From Enterococcus alcedinis (GTDB lineage: Bacteria; Bacillota; Bacilli; Lactobacillales; Enterococcaceae): DNA of 64,000 bases. A program made the position numbers and the translations under genes. The stretch's first letter is position 1. Each line of letters begins with the position of its first letter. The notes beneath the pieces are model-generated. The model was not told where the DNA came from and made no database searches. It saw nothing but the letters and a program-made list of their open reading frames with translations. This document shows positions 17,945-26,592 of this stretch, one piece after another. The stretch lies in assembly GCF_014635985.1 (NCBI RefSeq), contig NZ_BMDT01000001.1, positions 407,293 to 471,292 on the forward strand, written 5' to 3'.

Positions 17945-20308
17945 TTGCGTAGAGGGAAAATATCAGTTCGCGATTTAGTTGAATTCGTTTTGCGTTCTGG
18001 TGATATTGATAATCGCCGGACGAGTCTTCATAATGCTCAAGAAGGTGCGCGAATTCATCGGAAATTGCAAAAAGAAGCAGGAGAAGAATATCAATCCGAA
18101 GTTTTTTTAAAGACTATTTATAATTTGGCTAACGATTCGATTCAAATTGAAGGCCGAGCAGATGGCATCTTTAAAAATGACAGTGTCTGGGTAATTGATG
18201 AAATTAAAACATCAAGCAGTTCATTTGAAGAATTAGAAGCTGCAAAAAAAGAACTGTTTTTTGCCCAAGCGATGGTTTATGCTTATATTTACGTGTTAGA
18301 CAATCAGTTGGTGGAAATTGATGTTCGGTTAACCTATTTCCAAACGACAACAGAACAAATAACATATGAAACTAGACGATTTACGAATGACCAACTCGAA
18401 AGTTTTTTAAAAGACTTAATGACGGAGTATAGTCGTTGGCTACTTTTCCAAGACGATTGGCGTAGAGTACGTAATACTTCGTTAGAGCAACTACTCTTTC
18501 CTTATGAAGAATACCGTAAAGGGCAGCGTGACTTAGCTGTTGTTTCCTATAAAGCATTAAAGACTCAGAAAAAACTTTTTACAGAAGCGCCTACTGGAAC
18601 AGGAAAAACGATTTCGACCTTATTTCCCGCCTTAAAAGTATTAGGTGAAGAGCAAGGGGAGCGCATTTTTTATTTGACGGCTAAAACGATTACTCGTTCT
18701 GTTGCTGAAGATGCTGCAAAAAGTTTAAAGGAGAAAGGGGCTTCTTTAAAAAGTGTTACTTTGACAGCGAAAGATAAAATTTGTTTTTTAGATGAACGAC
18801 TTTGTAATCCAGTTGATTGCAAATATGCAAATGGTTATTACGATCGAATTAACGAAGCGTTATGGGACCTGTTGCATCACGAAAATCAAATGACTCGATC
18901 GGTAATCGAAACATATGCTAAAAAACATACGATTTGTCCCTTTGAACTATCTTTAGATGTGAGTTTATTTTGTGATCTTATTATTGCGGATTACAATTAC
19001 TTATTCGATCCCATTGTTTATTTGAGACGTTTTTTTGAAGACAATGCTTCAGATTCTTACTTTTTAGTTGATGAAGCACACAATTTAATTAATCGTTCAC
19101 GAGAGATGTATTCAGCTAGTATTAGCGACCAAGTATTTATAGCGCTCACCTCGTTGATTCCGAAGACAAAACGAAAAATGCACAAAATATTAGCCAAAAT
19201 TATTTCAGAATTTGATTTATTAAAAGAACAGAGTGAAAGAGAGGGGTGGAGGTTTAAGCACCAACAAACACCTGCTGAAACGCTAGTGAATTTACTTTTT
19301 CAATTAAATGAACAAATTCAAGAGTTACTAGTTGAGGAGACAGATAACTCAAGAAAAAATCAAATTTTGCCACATTATTTTGAATGCATTCGTTTTTTAA
19401 AGATTAGTGAGTTCTATGATGATTCTTATGAAACAACGATTGAAGTCGGATTGTATCAAATAAAAATCAAACAATTTTGCATGGATCCTTCGAATTTTCT
19501 AGAAGCGACACTGGACAAAGGAAAGGGGAGTTTACTTTTTTCAGCGAGTTTAAGCCCACTGGATTATTATCAAAGCCGGCTAGGTGGGGGGGAGGAATCC
19601 TTTGTTTATCGAGTAGGAAGTCCTTTTGAGAAGAGCAATCAAGCGATTTTAATCGCAAACTATATTCAAACAACGTATCAAAAAAGAGCCAATAGCTATC
19701 TTCAAATTGTTGAAGCGATAGGTACGATGATTGAAGCAAAACAAGGGAATTATTTAGTCTTTTTTTCTTCCTATCAATACTTAGACCAAGTGGCTGACTT
19801 ATTTAAAGAGATTTATCCTAACGTTCAGACGATCATTCAAGAATCAAACATGAATGAAGAAGAAAGGGAACGTTTTTTGAAACAATTTCATTCAAATCCG
19901 AAACAAACGCTTGTGGGATTTTGTGTCCTTGGGGGTATTTTTTCAGAAGGAATTGACTTAAAAGGGGATCGGCTGATTGGGACGGCAATTGTTGGCGTAG
20001 GGTTACCACAAGTCAATCCCGAACAAGAGTTAATCAAGGAATATTTTGATGAAAAGAATAACCGTGGCTTTGAGTATGCTTATCAATTACCTGGTATGAA
20101 TAAAGTACTTCAAGCTGCAGGCCGTGTGATTCGCGATGCTACGGATCAAGGCGTCGTATTACTCTTAGATGCTCGCTTTACGACACCCCGATATCGTACG
20201 CTTTTCCCGGAACACTGGCAACATTATCAAGTCTGTTATCAAGCTCCCCAATTGAAACAAGCAGTGACTCATTTTTGGTCAGAAAAAGAACAGACTGATG
20301 ACTTATAG
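17945..20308 (+). CDS. DNA repair nuclease-helicase: PD-(D/E)XK nuclease fused to XPD/DinG-type Fe-S helicase
   Basis: 787 residues from TTG 17945 (GAAGGTG site); a TTG at 17927 would add six. The N-terminal ~150 residues look like a RecB/Cas4-type nuclease: GRADGIF, then VIDEIKT (Asp and Glu-x-Lys) and QAMVYAY. A superfamily 2 helicase follows: APTGTGKT (about residues 215-222), four cysteines in the Fe-S position (KIC, RLC, VDC, HTIC), DEAH, and a C-terminal AAGRVIRD motif. XPD/DinG enzymes unwind 5'-to-3'. The combination suggests processing of damaged or branched DNA. It is not the longer DinG with an exonuclease domain. Confidence 0.85.
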   Translation: MRRGKISVRDLVEFVLRSGDIDNRRTSLHNAQEGARIHRKLQKEAGEEYQSEVFLKTIYNLANDSIQIEGRADGIFKNDSVWVIDEIKTSSSSFEELEAAKKELFFAQAMVYAYIYVLDNQLVEIDVRLTYFQTTTEQITYETRRFTNDQLESFLKDLMTEYSRWLLFQDDWRRVRNTSLEQLLFPYEEYRKGQRDLAVVSYKALKTQKKLFTEAPTGTGKTISTLFPALKVLGEEQGERIFYLTAKTITRSVAEDAAKSLKEKGASLKSVTLTAKDKICFLDERLCNPVDCKYANGYYDRINEALWDLLHHENQMTRSVIETYAKKHTICPFELSLDVSLFCDLIIADYNYLFDPIVYLRRFFEDNASDSYFLVDEAHNLINRSREMYSASISDQVFIALTSLIPKTKRKMHKILAKIISEFDLLKEQSEREGWRFKHQQTPAETLVNLLFQLNEQIQELLVEETDNSRKNQILPHYFECIRFLKISEFYDDSYETTIEVGLYQIKIKQFCMDPSNFLEATLDKGKGSLLFSASLSPLDYYQSRLGGGEESFVYRVGSPFEKSNQAILIANYIQTTYQKRANSYLQIVEAIGTMIEAKQGNYLVFFSSYQYLDQVADLFKEIYPNVQTIIQESNMNEEERERFLKQFHSNPKQTLVGFCVLGGIFSEGIDLKGDRLIGTAIVGVGLPQVNPEQELIKEYFDEKNNRGFEYAYQLPGMNKVLQAAGRVIRDATDQGVVLLLDARFTTPRYRTLFPEHWQHYQVCYQAPQLKQAVTHFWSEKEQTDDL

Positions 20309-20322
20309 CAAAAGAAGATGAA

Positions 20323-20388
20323 TGATGATTTTTTTACAATCATCAATTTTTAAGACGGCAAAACGTTGATTGTTTTGTTGTCTTTTTT
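20323..20388 (+). terminator. Tandem terminators after the nuclease-helicase gene
   Basis: The first hairpin is TGATGATT / AATCATCA (20323-20345) followed by ATTTTT. The second is AGACGGCAAAAC / GTTTTGTTGTCT (20353-20382) followed by TTTTTT. The rest of the gap to 20567 shows no gene. Confidence 0.75.
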
Positions 20389-20567
20389 ATCGATGTTATT
20401 TGACTTTATGCGTTAAATTTATCGTCTATTAATGACAAATTGCTAGCAAATTAGATTTTAGGAAGCAAAAAAAGGCCGTTGCAACCTATGATTGCGGAAA
20501 TTCTACCTATTATTGGTTGTTTAATGTCGATCATTTGGTTATCGTAATGACAAAGGAGTGAATGCTA

Positions 20568-21107
20568 ATGTTTAGTGAGAAGCTACAAAAATTACGAAAA
20601 GAACGCGGTGTATCACAAGAGGAGTTATCAGAGATATTAAATGTTTCAAGACAATCCATTTCTAAATATGAAAATGGAACATCTGAACCAAACTTTGAAA
20701 AATTATTAATACTGTCAAAGTATTTCAATGTCTCTCTAGATGAACTACTCGATAATACTAATTTCCAAAATTCTGAACAAAGGTTGGTCGTCAAAAATAT
20801 CCAAAGTAATAAAATTTTAATTGAGAGTAAGATCGATGGGAAAGTATCCTCGTTTTATAAATTCATTAATAGTTCGGTGTTTGGAAAAAAAGAGCACCAT
20901 CCCGAAATGATGTTGCTAGGAGTCGACGGGCATAGTTTTTGGGGAGACAATGCGGTCGCGTTAGCTTGGTATGCTACAAAAAATGACTATGAAAAAGAAC
21001 TTCAAGCGATTATGGAGGCGATGTCTAAGGGAGAAGCAGCGTATCACTTGAAATATTACGTTAACGTTAAGAAAAAAGGCATTTTTGATTTGGAGATCAT
21101 TCGTTGA
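20568..21107 (+). CDS. XRE-family transcriptional regulator
   Basis: 179 residues; ATG 20568 is 9 bases from AAAGGAG, while the ATG at 20562 is too close. Residues 1-60 are a classic HTH_3 domain (LRKERGVSQEELSEILNVSR, QSISKYENGTSEPNFEKLL). The C-terminal ~115 residues are not a known ligand domain; the segment 'DGHSFWGDNAVALAWYATKN' suggests a compact globular sensor. It is a single gene with its own terminator, so its target is probably itself or a distant gene. Confidence 0.82.
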   Translation: MFSEKLQKLRKERGVSQEELSEILNVSRQSISKYENGTSEPNFEKLLILSKYFNVSLDELLDNTNFQNSEQRLVVKNIQSNKILIESKIDGKVSSFYKFINSSVFGKKEHHPEMMLLGVDGHSFWGDNAVALAWYATKNDYEKELQAIMEAMSKGEAAYHLKYYVNVKKKGIFDLEIIR

Positions 21108-21172
21108 TGTAATCATTTCAATCTTGGTCGACAATGTTAGACAGTATTCTAAGATCATACGTTTCAACATAA

Positions 21173-21217
21173 AAAAACTCTTTTACTAACTTAGGAAAAG
21201 TTAATAAGAGAGTTTTT
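21173..21217. terminator. Bidirectional terminator between the XRE and SufT-like genes
   Basis: AAAAACTCTTTTACTAACTT is an imperfect complement of AAGTTAATAAGAGAGTTTTT, with A and T runs that suit both strands. Confidence 0.7.
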
Positions 21218-21297
21218 AATCGTTTGATAGGGTATGTATGTGAGAGTATGAAAAGTCTAATTGCTGACTACGAATACTCGAGTTCGATACGAAAATC

Positions 21298-21633
21298 TTA
21301 TCTAATGCCTAAAGCAATTCTTGCGTATCTTGACATACGATCAGTAGTCCATGCTGGGTACCAAACGAGTTTAACTTCAACATTCTTGACTTCATCTAGA
21401 TCTTCTAAAGCGTCATGAATATTATCAGTGATTACGTCTGCTAGCGGGCAGCCCATCGTTGTTAAGGTCATTTTAACGAGTGCATCGCCAGATTCGGCAT
21501 CAAACTCTACTTCATATATTAAACCTAAGTTTACGATATCAATCCCAAGTTCAGGGTCGATTACCGTTTCTAAAGATGTTAGGATTCGGTCTTGTATTTC
21601 TTGAACTTCTTGTTCAGTGTATTTCTCACTCAC
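21298..21633 (-). CDS. MIP18/DUF59-family Fe-S cluster assembly factor (SufT-like)
   Basis: 111 residues. The hallmark pattern is clear: ETVIDPELGIDIVNLGLIY and then MTLTTMGCPLADVI with the conserved Cys. DUF59 proteins of this type act in maturation of Fe-S proteins or of metal-dependent enzymes. It lies 73 bases downstream of the YitT gene on the same strand and may be read from it, but it is also often single. The exact client is unknown. Confidence 0.88.
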   Translation of the reverse strand: MSEKYTEQEVQEIQDRILTSLETVIDPELGIDIVNLGLIYEVEFDAESGDALVKMTLTTMGCPLADVITDNIHDALEDLDEVKNVEVKLVWYPAWTTDRMSRYARIALGIR

Positions 21634-21706
21634 AAAAAAATCCCCCTTTTAATAGTTTCTAGTCCACATCATACTATTTTTTATCGAACTTGTAAAATTA
21701 GAAAGA

Positions 21707-22621
21707 TTAGCGTTTGGAAACTTTAATGTCAGGAAAAACTCCTGTAGCCTTAAAATGACGAGCATCATCATCGTTTGCAAAGCGTCCCATGATTGAATGT
21801 GTAGGTAAAATGTTAATAAAAGCATTTGGATCAATCTCGATGGTTGCTTGTTCTAAATCGTATAGCTCATAACGAGTAATGACTATCATAATCGTGCTAC
21901 TTGGTAATCCAGAGTAGCCGCCAATTGAAGGTAGTAAGGTCATCCCTCTGAATAAGCGTTCGGAAATATTTTTGCCAACTTCTTCGGCACGAGTAGTTAC
22001 GATCATTGCCGTAATCTTTTGATGACTTGTATGAATTAAATCGACAACACGACTCATTGCGTATAACGAGATGACGGTATACAGTGCGCTTTCAATTGAA
22101 AAGATCGTCGCGGCAATCAATACAATCAAACCATTCAATGCTAACATATAACTACCCACTGTTTTTCCGGTCATTTTAGAGAAGATGACAGAGATGATAT
22201 CCATTCCTCCTGTTGTAAAACCCATCTTAAGAGATAGACCGACACCGGCACCAATTAGAACGCCTCCGACAATCGCATTGAGTAAGATATTGGAAGAAAC
22301 TGCACCTTCTGGAATAATCATCGTAGCAAGCGATACGCCCATTACATTAATGAGACTAAAAATGGTAGCATTTTTCCCAAGTTTGATAAAACTTAAAATA
22401 AATACAGGAATATTATAGATTAAAATAAGTGCACCTAGACTTAAGTGAATGCTGAATTGCGCATCAGCGACAGCAACTGTAATTTGAGAAATACCATTTA
22501 AACCGGCAGAAAGTACATTGGCAGGTGCTAAAAAGAAGTTCATACCTATCCCATTTGCAATAGCTGTGAGAATCACGGTTCCAATTTTTTTGAATAACTC
22601 AATTTGAGGGTTTTGTTTCAT
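21707..22621 (-). CDS. YitT-family membrane protein
   Basis: 304 residues. Five to six membrane segments occupy the first ~190 residues (ILTAIANGIGMNFFLAPANV, GAGVGLSLKMGFTTGGMDI), then a soluble DUF2179 domain (LLPSIGGYSGLPSSTIMIVI, IEIDPNAFI). This is the usual YitT/YpjC organisation in Firmicutes. Its transport or sensing role is not established. No special context. Confidence 0.9.
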   Translation of the reverse strand: MKQNPQIELFKKIGTVILTAIANGIGMNFFLAPANVLSAGLNGISQITVAVADAQFSIHLSLGALILIYNIPVFILSFIKLGKNATIFSLINVMGVSLATMIIPEGAVSSNILLNAIVGGVLIGAGVGLSLKMGFTTGGMDIISVIFSKMTGKTVGSYMLALNGLIVLIAATIFSIESALYTVISLYAMSRVVDLIHTSHQKITAMIVTTRAEEVGKNISERLFRGMTLLPSIGGYSGLPSSTIMIVITRYELYDLEQATIEIDPNAFINILPTHSIMGRFANDDDARHFKATGVFPDIKVSKR

Positions 22622-22707
22622 TTATTTTCATTCATCCTTTCATTCAAAACATCCGAACTTAGAATAGCAGTTTATGATGAGAAAAGAAAGAATATCAACA
22701 AAGAATT

Positions 22708-22716
22708 TGCTATAAT
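22708..22716 (+). promoter_or_regulatory. Extended -10 promoter of yajQ
   Basis: TGCTATAAT, an extended -10 element, lies 31 bases upstream of the yajQ start. Confidence 0.6.
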
Positions 22717-22746
22717 ATAGATAAATAACTTTCGAGGAGGCCTATT

Positions 22747-23238
22747 ATGGCAAAAGATGCAAGTTTTGACGTTGTTTCAGAGATGAATATGGAAGAGGTA
22801 AAAAATGCGATTCAAATGACTACAAAAGAGTTGAAGAATCGTTTTGATTTTAAAGGTTCAACTGTTGAGATTACCTTTGAAAAAAATAAAATGACGGTGA
22901 TTGGTGATGACGACTTTAAAGTCGAACAAATCAAAGATGTTTTATTTGGAAAATTAGTCAAGCGCGGTGTGCCAATTAAGAATATCCATTTTGGTGAAAC
23001 GCAACATGCGCTAGGAGCTAAGGCTCGTCAAACAGCGGATTTGATTAGTGGTATTGATCGTGAAAACAGTAAAAAAATCACGACTGCAATCAAAAATGCT
23101 AAAATTAAAGTGAAAGCTCAGATTCAAGAAGACCAAATTCGTGTGACTGGAAAAAGTCGTGACGATTTACAAGAAGTCATTCAATTATTACGTAAATTGG
23201 ATTTACCAATTGAATTACAATTTACCAATTATCGTTAA
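22747..23238 (+). CDS. yajQ: YajQ-family nucleotide-binding protein
   Basis: 163 residues, the family's usual length. The start MAKDASFDVVSEMNMEEVKN and the two RRM-like halves (FDFKGSTVEI, IRVTGKSRDDLQEVI) are diagnostic. YajQ homologues bind nucleotides or c-di-GMP and in some bacteria affect virulence gene control; in Firmicutes the role is unclear. It is a monocistronic gene with an extended -10 promoter and AGGAGG site. Confidence 0.93.
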   Translation: MAKDASFDVVSEMNMEEVKNAIQMTTKELKNRFDFKGSTVEITFEKNKMTVIGDDDFKVEQIKDVLFGKLVKRGVPIKNIHFGETQHALGAKARQTADLISGIDRENSKKITTAIKNAKIKVKAQIQEDQIRVTGKSRDDLQEVIQLLRKLDLPIELQFTNYR

Positions 23239-23277
23239 CTAAGTGGGAGGTGTAAAGTTTCCTACCTATAATGTAGT

Positions 23278-23312
23278 AAATAAAGCTGTGACCGATTGTC
23301 GCAGCTTATTTA
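23278..23312 (+). terminator. Probable terminator after yajQ
   Basis: AAATAAAGCTG pairs with CAGCTTATTT across a short loop with GAC/GTC inner pairs; the tail is T-poor. Confidence 0.5.
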
Positions 23313-23336
23313 CCATCAAAAATAAAGGAGCGAGCA

Positions 23337-23852
23337 ATGAAATTTCAACAAGCAACATTACAAGACTTACCTCAACTAGCAAAAATCATGTCAGAAGCGA
23401 TTCATTTACTTCAGATCCAAGGGTCACCTCAATGGCAAGATGGCTATGGACCGACTACTGAAAAACTCACTGCCGATATTAAAAACAAAGCAACGTATGT
23501 TTTAAGAACAGATACAAATGAAATTGCCGGGACGATTGCTCTTATAACAGGGATTGATCCAGCTTATACAGAGATAAGTGAAGGTGACTGGTTAAAAACG
23601 GATAGTGAGTATTTATCTTTTCATCGGGTGGCGATTAATCCAAAGTATAGAGGCCAAAACATTGCCACCCAATTAATGGAGCACGCCATTTTAGTGGCAC
23701 GTGATAAAGGATTTCATGATATACGAATCGATACACATGAATTAAATCTCGCGATGCAAAAAGTGATTGCCCAAACAGGGTTTTCGTACCGAGGTGTCGT
23801 TCATTTCCCTATTCCGAATGGTAAACGGCTTGCCTATCAAAGAATCATCTAA
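23337..23852 (+). CDS. GNAT-family N-acetyltransferase
   Basis: 171 residues from ATG 23337 with AAAGGAG upstream. The acetyl-CoA loop is seen in FHRVAINPKYRGQNIATQLM (about residues 97-116), followed by the helix and 'DIRIDTHELNLAMQKVI', as in small stand-alone GNAT enzymes. The substrate is unknown. It lies between yajQ and the secreted hydrolase and has its own terminator. Confidence 0.88.
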   Translation: MKFQQATLQDLPQLAKIMSEAIHLLQIQGSPQWQDGYGPTTEKLTADIKNKATYVLRTDTNEIAGTIALITGIDPAYTEISEGDWLKTDSEYLSFHRVAINPKYRGQNIATQLMEHAILVARDKGFHDIRIDTHELNLAMQKVIAQTGFSYRGVVHFPIPNGKRLAYQRII

Positions 23853-23894
23853 AGTACAAGGATTTCGATACCAAAGAAATCCTTGTACTTTTTT
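23852..23894 (+). terminator. Strong terminator after the GNAT gene
   Basis: AAGTACAAGGATTTC (23852-23866) pairs perfectly with GAAATCCTTGTACTT (23876-23890), followed by T's. Confidence 0.9.
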
Positions 23895-23909
23895 CGTATT
23901 TACTTATAA

Positions 23910-23958
23910 GGAAAGCGCTATCATATCTTTAGGACTAGAAGAAAGGTTATGTTATAAT
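23910..23958 (+). promoter_or_regulatory. cre site and -10 of the secreted hydrolase gene
   Basis: GGAAAGCGCTATCA at 23910-23923 matches the CcpA cre consensus at 13 of 14 positions. TATAAT lies at 23953-23958, 33 bases before the start codon. The cre lies upstream of the core promoter, a position that can serve activation as well as repression. Confidence 0.6.
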
Positions 23959-23991
23959 TAGAGTAAGATTAGAAAAATGGAGGTGTATGCT

Positions 23992-26238
23992 ATGAAAATG
24001 AGTCAGCCTTTAAAAAAAGCGCTCACACTATTAACGACTGCGTTACTCATTTCTGCTTATGTAACGCCCGTGCTAGCAACGACTACAGATTCTATTGTGT
24101 CGGAATCTGAAACAACAGAAGGGGAATCGACAATCGCGACAGAAATAGAAGAAATGAGTGAGTCGAGTGAGTCGAGTGAGTTGGTTATTTCAGTTACTCC
24201 AGAAGAGCCGACAACTCCTAGCATTCCTGAGTTAATAGAGACAGTTGCCCCAGAACCAAGCACTACAGAGAGCCTGGAAGATACGACAGAGGTTTCCGCC
24301 ACTTCGGACACGGACAGTAGTGATACGAGCACGAGCGATACGACGGCGTCTTCTGAAACAACGAGTGAAAGTACAGCGTCCTCTTCTTCAGAGTCTGAGT
24401 TGACTAGCGATACAAGTAGTGAGGATAGTAGTAGTGAAGTAAGTGAAAGCACGCAAACGACGGACTCTAGTCAAAGTAGCACAGAATCAAGCACGTCAGA
24501 ATCACTAGAACAATCCACAGATACGACTGTCGATAGTTCATCAAATGTACCGAGTGATTCCTCGGAATTATCGACAGATTCTTCGAGTGAGGTCATCAAA
24601 GACTCGCAAGAATTGCCTAGAGAAACACCGAATGACCATGCGATTCACACGCTACCACAAGGACCTTTTCCTTCTGTGGGGACCATTTTAGATGCCCAAT
24701 TGGAATCACAAAATTTCATCGAATCTGATTTAAATGGTTTTGAGTTGCCTTTATTGCATAGTTACCAAAATAAACAAGATGCAGCAGTTGTTTATGCTGC
24801 ATTAAACCATTTAAATGCACCTTATGATGACACTGGGAAAGGGCCGGAAGCTTTTAATAATATTAATTTCCCACGTTATTTATATCAAGAAGTTTTTGGT
24901 GTCGATTTAGCTGAAACGTTTGATAAATTGGTCCGATTTGGTGCAAAAGCAGAAGTAAGTAAGGTTCGACCAGGCGACTTACTTGTCTGGAAAAAAGAAC
25001 AAAGAGTTGCGATTTATCTAGGCCAAAACAAATTTATTATGGCTGATGATACACTTGCCAAAGAACAAGTAGGAAATCAAGTGTTACTAGCTGAAACGGA
25101 TGAGAAAGAAACGCAAGAAGTGATTCCAGGCGTACGGATTTTCACTTTGCATCTCGATGATCTGACCGACGATTCAGCTGACGAAAAGGACTTGTTAACA
25201 CGTTATGACTTTATCCGAACACCTGACTACAGTGTCAATCGACCAAGTAACTGGGATTTAAGTGCTTATGGTCAACAGCAATTGGACTTATATCCAGTAA
25301 CTTTTGATTTCCAAGTGAACTCGCAAACAACGGCTTTTATTGAATCGATTGGTGAAGCAGCGCGTGATTTAGGTTTGAAGTATGACGTTTTTGCTTCCGT
25401 TTTGATCGCACAGGGTATTTTAGAAAGTGGTTCTGGTTCGAGCGGCCTATCTCGAGCACCCTATTACAACGTTTTCGGTATTAAAGGTAGCTCGGGTGGT
25501 GCGTCGGTTAGTTTTCCAACGATGGAAGACAATGGTAAGGGAGAACTATACGGCATTACGTCAGCCTTTAGAGCGTATCCAAGTTATCAAGAATCATTAG
25601 CGGATTACGTCTCGCTTTTACGTTCGGGTATTTCAGGTAATCAAAACTTTTATCGAAAAGCTTGGCGCTCAGAGGCACAAAACTATTTACGAGCAACAAG
25701 AGAATTGACCGGTAAGTATGCGACTGATACGCACTATAACAATAAATTGAACTCAATCATTGCTGCATATAATTTAACGCGTTTTGATAAACCTCGCGTT
25801 AGTTTAAGTAATGAAATGATGAATTTTAATCAAATCCCACAAGTTTATCGTGATAAGATTCGTTTCCCAGAGTTTAATGGACAAAATTATAATACGTCTG
25901 GTTCGTACGGTTCTGATCAATGTACTTGGTATGTTTATAACCGTGTAACTCAATTGGGTGGAAAAGTTGGAGACTTTATGGGAAATGGTGCAGACTGGCG
26001 GAATACGGGGGATCGTGAAGGTTATGTGACGTCTGACGTTCCAAAGGTTGGTTATATGATTAGCTTTAAACAAGGCGTAGCAGGTTACCACCCACTTTAT
26101 GGTCACGTGGCTTTTGTTGAGGCGGTGAGCGATGAAGGGATTTTAATCTCTGAGGGGGATGCCTCTTATATCAATTATCGGGTAATTCCAAATGAAATTG
26201 CCTTGTCGAGTGGTGTCGGTTATGTTGCACCGAAATAA
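23992..26238 (+). CDS. Secreted peptidoglycan hydrolase: Ser-rich linker, degenerate NlpC/P60, glucosaminidase and CHAP domains
   Basis: 748 residues from ATG 23992 (GGAGGTG six bases before). A signal peptide with cleavage after VLA near residue 30 is followed by ~190 residues very rich in Ser, Thr, Glu and Asp. Residues ~255-400 resemble NlpC/P60 but lack its catalytic Cys and His: the usual D-C-S-G is N-N-I-N in EAFNNINFPRYLY and the usual His-Val-Gly is RVAIYLG. A glucosaminidase domain follows (about 440-590; LIAQGILESGSGSSGLS), then a CHAP domain with its Cys in DQCTWYVYN and His in YGHVAFVE. It probably separates daughter cells or remodels the wall. No LPXTG anchor is seen. Confidence 0.88.
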   Translation: MKMSQPLKKALTLLTTALLISAYVTPVLATTTDSIVSESETTEGESTIATEIEEMSESSESSELVISVTPEEPTTPSIPELIETVAPEPSTTESLEDTTEVSATSDTDSSDTSTSDTTASSETTSESTASSSSESELTSDTSSEDSSSEVSESTQTTDSSQSSTESSTSESLEQSTDTTVDSSSNVPSDSSELSTDSSSEVIKDSQELPRETPNDHAIHTLPQGPFPSVGTILDAQLESQNFIESDLNGFELPLLHSYQNKQDAAVVYAALNHLNAPYDDTGKGPEAFNNINFPRYLYQEVFGVDLAETFDKLVRFGAKAEVSKVRPGDLLVWKKEQRVAIYLGQNKFIMADDTLAKEQVGNQVLLAETDEKETQEVIPGVRIFTLHLDDLTDDSADEKDLLTRYDFIRTPDYSVNRPSNWDLSAYGQQQLDLYPVTFDFQVNSQTTAFIESIGEAARDLGLKYDVFASVLIAQGILESGSGSSGLSRAPYYNVFGIKGSSGGASVSFPTMEDNGKGELYGITSAFRAYPSYQESLADYVSLLRSGISGNQNFYRKAWRSEAQNYLRATRELTGKYATDTHYNNKLNSIIAAYNLTRFDKPRVSLSNEMMNFNQIPQVYRDKIRFPEFNGQNYNTSGSYGSDQCTWYVYNRVTQLGGKVGDFMGNGADWRNTGDREGYVTSDVPKVGYMISFKQGVAGYHPLYGHVAFVEAVSDEGILISEGDASYINYRVIPNEIALSSGVGYVAPK

Positions 26239-26252
26239 GTCTAAAAAGAGGA

Positions 26253-26281
26253 TTGAATCTTCATAAAACTATTGATAATAT
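26253..26281 (+). promoter_or_regulatory. Promoter of the 61-residue gene
   Basis: TTGAAT (26253-26258), 17-base spacer, TAATAT (26276-26281); the start codon follows 21 bases later. Confidence 0.55.
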
Positions 26282-26302
26282 AGTCATGAAGGATGGTGCA
26301 CT

Positions 26303-26488
26303 ATGAAAAAACGTTTACGAAAAAAGAAAGCTTACAAACAATATATCCAAGATATTTTCTTAGGTTATGAAAAAATGCTCGAAAACCCTGAACTAAAAGA
26401 ATTAACTTTTAGTTATCTAAAAGAAACAACTGTTTTAAAGCGCGATGACAATCAACAAATTCGCTTCAGAACATTTGATCAAGATTAA
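26303..26488 (+). CDS. Small basic protein of unknown function
   Basis: 61 residues, strongly basic at the N-terminus (MKKRLRKKKAYKQYIQDIF), helical, with no membrane segment. It has its own promoter, an AAGGATGG site and a strong terminator, all of which support a real gene. No family is recognised. Confidence 0.6.
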   Translation: MKKRLRKKKAYKQYIQDIFLGYEKMLENPELKELTFSYLKETTVLKRDDNQQIRFRTFDQD

Positions 26489-26495
26489 TTGAAGA

Positions 26496-26542
26496 GGATT
26501 GGTTGTTTTATTCAAAAATAAAAGCAACCAATCCCTTTTTTT
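26496..26542 (+). terminator. Strong terminator after the 61-residue gene
   Basis: GGATTGGTTGTTTTATT and AATAAAAGCAACCAATCC form a long stem with one mismatch, followed by CTTTTTTT. Confidence 0.9.
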
Positions 26543-26592
26543 GTTTAAAAAATGATACACTATAGATATAAAATTTAAGAGGAGGAGATAAA

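Noticed and set aside
23243-23461. 72-residue frame between yajQ and the GNAT gene
   Set aside because: It overlaps the start of the GNAT gene and includes the yajQ terminator.
24150-24190. Short GAGTCGAGT direct repeats that could look like a repeat array
   Set aside because: They are in-frame Ser-Glu codon repetition within the linker; there are no spacers, so this is not CRISPR. No CRISPR array was seen anywhere in the window.
24057-24452. 131-residue minus-strand frame opposite the secreted hydrolase
   Set aside because: It is a by-product of the Ser/Thr-rich linker on the other strand; it has no ribosome binding site and low complexity.
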